DNA of 64,000 nucleotides from Allium sativum (Eukaryota; Streptophyta; Magnoliopsida; Asparagales; Amaryllidaceae): the NCBI GenBank assembly GCA_030737875.1, contig CM060912.1, positions 456,944,310 through 457,008,309 on the forward strand, read 5' to 3'. The translations under genes and the position numbers were made by a program. The notes under the pieces were generated by a model, which was given only the letters and a program-made list of their open reading frames with translations, had not been told where the DNA came from and made no database searches. Shown in pieces: positions 57,675 through 64,000 of the stretch; the stretch's first letter is position 1, and each line of letters starts with the position of its first letter.

Positions 57675-58319
57675 CTGTGCATTAGTAACTAATTAATACA
57701 AATCTAGGATAAATATGATGCCTAAAACTTGTTGGGTGGATAAGATTAAATCAATTGGGCGGATGAATCTAATAAATCCGTTTCGTAAATCTGTGGGCCA
57801 ATACAAGGTTAGGTGAAACAATTTGTAAGTCCGTTAATCTGTATATCTGATCCGTTAGTCTGAAAACTTGTTAACCTATATGTATGATCTGAGAACTAGT
57901 TATCTGAACTTTGTACATCCGAAATATGCAAGCAAGTAAATCTGAAATTTGTTAGTCTGGGGACACAAGGTTAGGAAGGGAAATTACTTGTGTTATCTGT
58001 TGTGTGGGACCCATATTATTAGTAACCCTTTTCTGGTATCAAAACTATGACCCAACACTAGGAGGGGTCTGGGGCACGCTTACTGAACTAATTGTTAGAG
58101 ATTCACTCTAATAATGGCGAGGGGTGTCGATGGCGCATTTCAACTGCGTCATATGCGTGCATGGATCCGGTCTGCTCTGAGGATGTAAGACACCGTGACA
58201 TCTGTAAATAGGTTTGTGTCTATAGGTTGCCACTTTAGGGAATGATACACCCTTCTGTGGGTCCGGCACACGGTATTTATGTATTAGGGAGCCGATCGCT
58301 TGGGGTAGAATTTAGGGTA

Positions 58320-58570
58320 CACCTAGTTCAGTCTGTTTCTGTTGGTGTACCGTCTATTTCTGTTGGGGGTGGTAAAGGCCTATTAGTTGGGGTGGTAAAG
58401 GCCCATTATTAGTATTCTGTTTCTGTACTGTCTATTTCTGTTGGGGTGGAAAAGGCCCATTAGTTGGGTGGTAAAGGCCCATTATTAGCATTCTGTTTAT
58501 GTACTTCTGTCTCTGTTGGGGTGGTAAAGGCCCATTACTAGCATTCTGTTTCTGTAAAGATTATTCTGTT
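58320..58570 (+). repeat. Tandem repeat GGTGGTAAAGGCCCATTA in I 5' LTR
   Basis: Five degenerate copies alternating with TTCTGTTTCTGT. Counterpart at about 63730-63960. J has a related ACAGAAACAGAC-rich stretch at 54430-54640. Confidence 0.75.
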
Positions 58571-59220
58571 TTCGTTTCTGTTTCAGTTTAGACGTTAGGG
58601 TAATACCTAATCCTGTTATACTAAGTATTAGTGCAGAGAAGTAAGATATAGGTAATAAGCATATCTTGTCCTATATCATTTTGTTTCTTCTGTTTAACTT
58701 AAGCATACCTGCTATTCATGTTGTTATAATCTCTTATCCATCTTTATTTATATGTCATGATACTACTATATGTTTATATGTTGAAAGTCACTGGACTCAC
58801 CAGACTTTATGTCTGACCTCGTTTGTTTTTGCCTCTTTTTCTTTCAGTCCCCCCCCCCCCCCCCCCGAGGTGCTCAGGGTGGAAACATATGAGCTTGATT
58901 CAGATTCTCTCTACTTGAAGTATTGCTTAGCTTTGACTCTACCTTCTTATGGCAGTTTACGTTGGGGATTATGGTTTTAAAATTATGCATTCTGAAGGAT
59001 TTTGGTATAAGACTGATACTTGTGTACTTGGGTTTTGGTATTGTGATTTTGAAGGATGTAACCAAATTTATTTCTGTCTCTGTTGTAATAAAGTTATAAA
59101 TTTTTCAAGTACTACTTTACGTATCTGTCTTGTAATATTCTGTTCTGTTTACTTATAATGCTTCATGGAAGTTAGTGCATTCCCTTTGTGAATGACATTA
59201 ACGGACATGGGGTGTTACAC

Positions 59221-59233
59221 TTGGTATCAGAGT
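59221..59233 (+). other. Primer-binding site of element I
   Basis: TTGGTATCAGAG directly after the LTR end, complementary to the 3' end of initiator Met tRNA, the usual primer in chromoviruses. Confidence 0.85.
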
Positions 59234-59399
59234 TGAAGGTTACCAGATTTGATAAAAAAGTTTTTGAAAATTATTTTCAAAAAGGTTTTAAATAGGAAGT
59301 ATTTTCAAAAGTAAAGTTTATTTTGAAAAACATAATCCCCAAAAGTCATATATCTGTCTTTCGATTCTCCATTTTGAATCTCTTTCTTTTTCTTTTCAG

Positions 59400-60360
59400 C
59401 ATTTCTGGGGTACCCGAGATACCCGAGGGCATACCAATACCAACCTGGTTCAGAAGGTATCTGGAGGCTAGGGGCACCGCCACAGGCCCAGCAGACGTTC
59501 CTCCTCCCTCAGCTGCAGCTGCTCCTCCTCCTCCCCCTCCCCGCGTTGATACTTTTTCGAAGATATGCAAAGACTTTCGGGTAATGGGCGGGAAACCTTT
59601 TCACGGGTCAGAGACGTTTGTTGAAGCTCGAAATTGGCTTAAGGAGGTGGAAGATTTGTTTGGTATCTTAGAGATAGAAGATGGAAGGAAGGTCCAATTA
59701 GCTGCTTGGTTAATGAAGGATGTAGCCTCTTTTTGGTGGGAGGTCACGAATGGAGAGCGTCCAGTGGAGACATGGATGGACTTCAGGCATAGGTTCGAGA
59801 TGAAATTTCTCTTACGAGCAGAAGAGAATTTATACATGGAGAGGTTCTTGGCGTTGAAGCAGGGGAATTTATCAGTAAAGGAGTACATTAACAAGTTCAA
59901 TCATTTGGCATGATTTGGCTTAGACTTGGTGAACACACCTGAAAAGAAGGCCCTGAGATTCGTTAAAGGTTTGAATGAGCCGCTACACGAGTTGGCTATG
60001 ACCCACATTCCTATGGGGGCTACCTTCAAGAAATTGGTTGACATGGCATTGTTGCATGAAGAGGAATCCAAAAGTGAGAAAAAAGAGGAAAAGCTTGAAG
60101 GACCACAGAACAAGAAAGCTTGGCCCAAAAAGGAACTACAAAAGAAGGATGAAAAGTCTAAAGATAAGAAGGAGAAAAAGTGCTTTACTTGTGGAAGCTT
60201 GACTCATCTGAACAAGAATTGCAGAAAGAAGAAGGGAACTTGCTTCAACTGTGGTGAGATGGGACACTTCACTAGGGACTGTCCGAAGAAACGAGGGCAA
60301 GGGCAGAGGACAGGACCTACTTCTGAAGGATGGGTGAATGCTCACGCGGCTAGTGGATAG
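59400..60360 (+). pseudogene. gag: Element I gag with two CCHC zinc knuckles, one in-frame stop
   Basis: Gag would coat the genomic RNA. The frame is open from about 59323, but no ATG precedes the conserved part, and a splice-acceptor-like site ends at 59399, so I start the feature there. A Pro/Ala-rich stretch is followed by the gag core (FHGSETFVEARNWLKEVEDLFG ... FRHRFEMKFL) up to a TGA at 59911-59913. The same frame continues (VNTPEKKALRFVKGL), through a Lys-rich linker, to CFTCGSLTHLNKNC (60181-60222) and CFNCGEMGHFTRDC (60241-60282), stop at 60358-60360. The TGA is probably a decayed CGA. It is the only coding part of the element. Confidence 0.85.
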
Positions 60361-61363
60361 GATAGAGATAGGAAAATTTCTGTAGAAGGTTTAATTTCCT
60401 TATCTGATTATTGAGTTAAAAATCTTTTTGATTCTGGCATTTTGATTCTGTAATTGAGACTCTGCACTTTAATACTAGTCTTGTTTCTGATCCCGCTATA
60501 GTCTCAAACCCCGTAAGGGTTACAACTCATCTGTTTGTGATAAGTTGGGGGTATCTGTGTTAGGCGTTAATTTGACTATGACGCATACATTTTGGGTTTT
60601 GATAATCTAATCTGTACCAGTAGTCTGTAAGTATCTGAATATTTCTGAAAAGGATCGGGGTTTTACTTGAAGCGTGAAGTAGACTTCCAGTTTTGACATT
60701 GTTTAATGGGAGTAATTCTTTGAGTGTCAATCTGATGTTGATTTCGGTCTTCAGGTTTGATACTTAGAGATTTATTCTCTTAACCGATGTCTATTGGGAA
60801 CAGAACTTTTGTTTTAATTGTACTTGCTTCTATCACTCAGCTGTATCCTATCGATCGAGTCTTCCACCTTTAGGTAGAAACTAATGGGTGTAAACATGTG
60901 TTTAAGACATGTTATGTTTGACGGTTGCAAGTGGTTGCTCGTGGATGCATATACACACACTAGGCACTTGATCGGCTCAAAAGCACTCTCATACTGCATA
61001 TGGATGTGTGCGCATTTTTCAATTTTTGTGGATGCAAAATGATTGACTCATCACATGGATGTTGCATTTGGATGAATGGTTACGCACTCATATAGAAATG
61101 ATGTGTATCAAATAGGATTTCTTGCATACATAATTGGACTCATGGCACTAACATAATTCACATTGAGGAGGTCAACTGAATCAGTAGACCGCCTGATCTT
61201 TGCATTAGATAAGAGACATATACACACACTTTTGCATATGTTCATACAACATTAGAAGTTTTTTAAGGACAATGGATGCTTGTGGATGATGGTTGAGTAG
61301 ATGGGTGATTGGATGGTAGGACACATTCTTCTTAACTTGAAGGTTTCAGGGACGAAATCCTTT
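60361..61363 (+). other. Element I interior after gag: protease trace and 3' untranslated region
   Basis: At about 60424-60445 the frame reads NLFDSG, like the retropepsin active site LFDSGA of related gypsy elements, followed by stops. This suggests pol was deleted just inside protease. The remainder (60550-61363) is noncoding and includes GTTGATTTCGGTCTTCAGG, shared with G. Confidence 0.5.
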
Positions 61364-61376
61364 AAGGAGGGGAGAA
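61364..61376 (+). other. Polypurine tract of element I
   Basis: AAGGAGGGGAGAA immediately before the 3' LTR. Confidence 0.85.
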
Positions 61377-64000
61377 TGTAACACCCCGTATTTTCTATGA
61401 ACATAAAAGTAACAAAACAAAGTGTACTTAATTTTTAAAAGAAGAGATAAGGGAAACGGGTTACGCCATTGCGTTCGTCTCAGAATTCTGCTTGAGATAG
61501 AGTCCGAATTTGCGTAAATCGGACTCCATATGAAGAAGTTATGGCCTTTAGAAGTTTCAGAAAATTTAATTAAAATAGCTCAGATTTAAGTTCGAAATTC
61601 AAATCACACACCCGGGCTAGGCGGGAATTTCCCGCCCAGGACCCAGGTCGACCAGGGGGTCGACCTGGGTCACATGAGTCGACCAAGGGGTCGACCTCCC
61701 CCCTATTTCCAGATCCGAGGACCGGTTCATTTTTCTGCATTTGGACGCCCGTTTTGACCAGATTCGTTGATCCCTTTGCTATTTAAACACCCCTAAACCC
61801 CACTTTCTCTCCACACCAAACCATTGTAACGCTATGCTGCCTCAGTTCTAATTAAAATAAATTAATGGTGTCTCTACTCTGATGAAACCTAAGCTAGAAC
61901 TAGTGCTTCTTCTTCTTCTAATCTGAATAGGATTAAAAGATGACAACTACAACCCTTTTTCTTTTAGAATCCAACCAAGGTGAGTACAGTTATTTTCAGA
62001 TATGAAATTTAATTATGATATTGACATGGTTATAAATCTGAATTTGAGATTATGCATATTCTTGTTATTAGATCTGTTTTTCTGTGTAGTTCTATCTTAT
62101 TAATATTATAGTAACTATTCTGTATCTATTCCTTCCTTCTGTTCTATAGCCAGGCTACCACGAGCCTGAGCCAAATCTCATAAGAGATTGACGCACGAAC
62201 GCTAAATTTTGGAAAAATAGTGAATGATGCATAATTAGACATGACTAATTTGTGACTGATTTGAGAAAAGAACATATGTTGTAATTTAAGATCTGGATCT
62301 GGGCATGCTATATATGATGGTCTGTGAGTTGGAAGAAGGAGAACTATTGTGTATATAACTTAGGAACAAAGATCTATATTATAATAGGATAACTATTAAA
62401 TGTGAATACGCCTAAATGGGGATTTTGGATATTTGGCATACGCTGAAATCAAAGGCTATATTTTGGCATAATTCGTATTGTATATCATGATTTGGGGTTT
62501 TTGGAGGATATTCTGTACTGTGTAAATTTAACTAAATTTGGGGCATATGTTATATTGTGAATTATGACCATAATTTGGGCATGTAAAATTAGACTTAATT
62601 TTATGATTGCGCGAGGCATGTCAATGGAATTTTAAGAGATGATTAAATCTGTTAAATTGCCTAATCTGCTGAAACTGTTGAAACTGAATACGGTAAATTT
62701 GGAGTATGAAAATCTGTAGGCTCGATCTAAAATTGAGCAAAACGAGTTAATAGAACTTCGAATAATCTGCTGTAACTTGTAAAGAAGTTAAATTTATTAA
62801 ATTGGCATAATTAGTCTAATATTGGCATAATCTATGAATGAATACATTAGCTAAGGATAAGAATGCTGAGACACGAGGTTAGACTCTGTTTGCGGTGGAA
62901 GCCTGCCCGGACCCAATTGGCTTAACCAGCAACCGCAAACTGTCAGTCTAATGTGAGAGGTCGTAGGCATAACTAAAAGGTGCTTAGACCCGAGGTTAGG
63001 TCTGGCTTGCGGCAGAAGTCTGCCCGGAACCGCCCAGCACATCCAGCGGCCACAAGCTACCGACCTAATGTGAGAGGTCTATGAATTAGTAATTAATTAA
63101 TGCAAATCTAGGATAAATATGATACCTAAAATGTGTTGGGTGGATAAGGTTAAATCAACTGGGCGGATGAATCTAATAAACCTGTTTCGTAAATCTGTAG
63201 GCCCAATACAAGGTTAGGTGAAACAATCTGTAAGTCTGATAATTTGTATATCTAATCCGTTAGTCTGAAAACTTGTTAACTTATATGTATGATCTGAGAA
63301 CTCGTTAATATGAACTTTGTACATCTGAAATCTGTAAGCAAGTAAATCTGAAATCTGTTAGTCTGGGGACACAAGGTTAGGAAGGGAAATTACATGTGTC
63401 ATCTGTTGTGTGGGACCCATACTAGTCAGTAACCCTTTTCTGGTATCAAAACTATGACCCAACACTAGGAGGGTCCGGGGCACGCTTACTGAACTAATTG
63501 TAAGAGGTTCACTCTGATAATGGCGAGGGTTGTCGATGGCGCATTCCAACCCGGTCATGTGCGTGCATGGATCTGGTATGCTCTGAGGATGTAAGACACC
63601 GTGACATCTGTAAATAGGTCTGTGTCTATAGGTTGCCACTTTAGGGAATGAGACTCCCTTCTGTGGGGCCGGCACAGGGTATTTATGTATTAGGGAGACG
63701 ATCGCTTGGGGTAGAATTTAGGATACACCTAATTTTGTCTGTTTTTGTTGGTGTACCGTCTGTTTCTGTTGGGGTGGTAAAGGCCCATTAGTTGGGGTGG
63801 TAAAGGCCTATTATTAGTATTCTGTTTCTGTACTGTCTGTTTCTATTAGGGTGGAAAAGGCCCATTAGTTGGGTGGTAAAGGCCAATTATTAGCATTATG
63901 TTTCTGTACCTTCTGTCTCTGTTGGGGAGGTAAAGGCTCGATACTAGCATTTTGTTTCTATAAAGATTATTCTGTTTCCATTTCTGTTTCAGTTTATACA
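61377..64000 (+). repeat. 3' LTR of element I (truncated by window end)
   Basis: Starts TGTAACACCCCGTATTTTC. Uninterrupted copy of the 5' LTR, with promoter module 61620-61788, donor-like site at about 61979, hairpins 62874-63079 and the GGTGGTAAAGG repeat from about 63730. Confidence 0.9.
62874..63079 (+). repeat. Paired hairpin modules, I 3' LTR
   Basis: Counterpart of 57471-57674. Confidence 0.8.

Larger units (their letters stand above)
52570..59219 (+). repeat. 5' LTR of element I (interrupted by J)
   Basis: TGTAACACCCCATATTTTC...GGTGTTACA. Without J and one TSD copy it is about 3.25 kb. It matches 61377-64000 closely. A run of 18 C lies at 58849-58866. Confidence 0.88.
52570..64000 (+). 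mobile_element. Element I: gag-only gypsy retrotransposon (TR-GAG-like), runs off the window
   Basis: Plus strand. 5' LTR 52570-59219 (split by J), primer site TTGGTATCAGAG (59221) complementary to initiator Met tRNA, a 2.16 kb interior with gag only, a polypurine tract, and a 3' LTR from 61377 to beyond the window. No RT, RNase H or integrase is present. Gag sequence, primer and LTR head TGTAACACCCC suit the chromovirus (Tekay/Del-like) group; that placement is inferred. Confidence 0.88.

Noticed and set aside
58666..59158. Plus-strand frames in the I 5' LTR
   Set aside because: Within LTR U5, hydrophobic low-complexity products, across a poly-C run.

Overview
This is plant nuclear DNA, almost certainly from an angiosperm, and it is made essentially of transposable elements nested inside each other. 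I see no single-copy host gene, rRNA, tRNA or CRISPR array. The evidence is several Ty3/gypsy LTR retrotransposons with canonical TG...CA ends and 5-bp target-site duplications (TSDs), a CACTA-type DNA transposon, AT-rich spacers, and stop codons in old reading frames that mostly fit C-to-T decay. Prokaryotic features such as operons and ribosome binding sites do not apply.

Layout. (1) Element B, a minus-strand gypsy element, spans from before the window to 37301. Its 3' LTR (up to 3508) is split by element A (10-2303), and its interior is split by element C (3823-11498) and composite element D (15342-33262). (2) C is a complete but decayed Tat-type element with two ~0.8 kb LTRs, gag and pol. 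(3) D is a related Tat element with an abnormal architecture. A minus-strand copy of protease-RT-RNaseH-integrase (left arm, 15342-20882) faces a plus-strand gag (20912) followed by a second plus-strand copy of the same pol (right arm, 23032-27636). After that come an antisense intron-containing gene (27796-31324, minus) and a 3' LTR (32461-33262). No 5' LTR is present. (4) Remnants of an older minus-strand Tat-like element K lie at 37302-37618 and 51330-52569. They are separated by the CACTA element F (37619-51329), which is itself split by the large non-coding retrotransposon G (40557-51108, minus). (5) Element I (52570 to the window end, plus) is a gag-only gypsy element inserted in K's LTR. 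Its 5' LTR is split by a 3.4 kb solo LTR, J (53817-57210).

Inferred order of insertion: K first; then F, B and I into or beside K; then G into F, J into I, and A, C and D into B.

Most notable: the ~4.6-5.5 kb inverted duplication of pol around gag in D, which would fold into a long hairpin RNA if transcribed through; an antisense gene in D with two frame-preserving introns and its own TATA/Y-patch promoter; a UAG-CAA-CUA stop between protease and RT in D; a back-to-back pair of E2F-like sites in the G and I LTR promoters; a splice donor kept in divergent LTR families with an acceptor just before gag; an element (A) whose two outer ends both look like U5 ends; and arrays of ~110-bp units in D, each carrying a TATA box.
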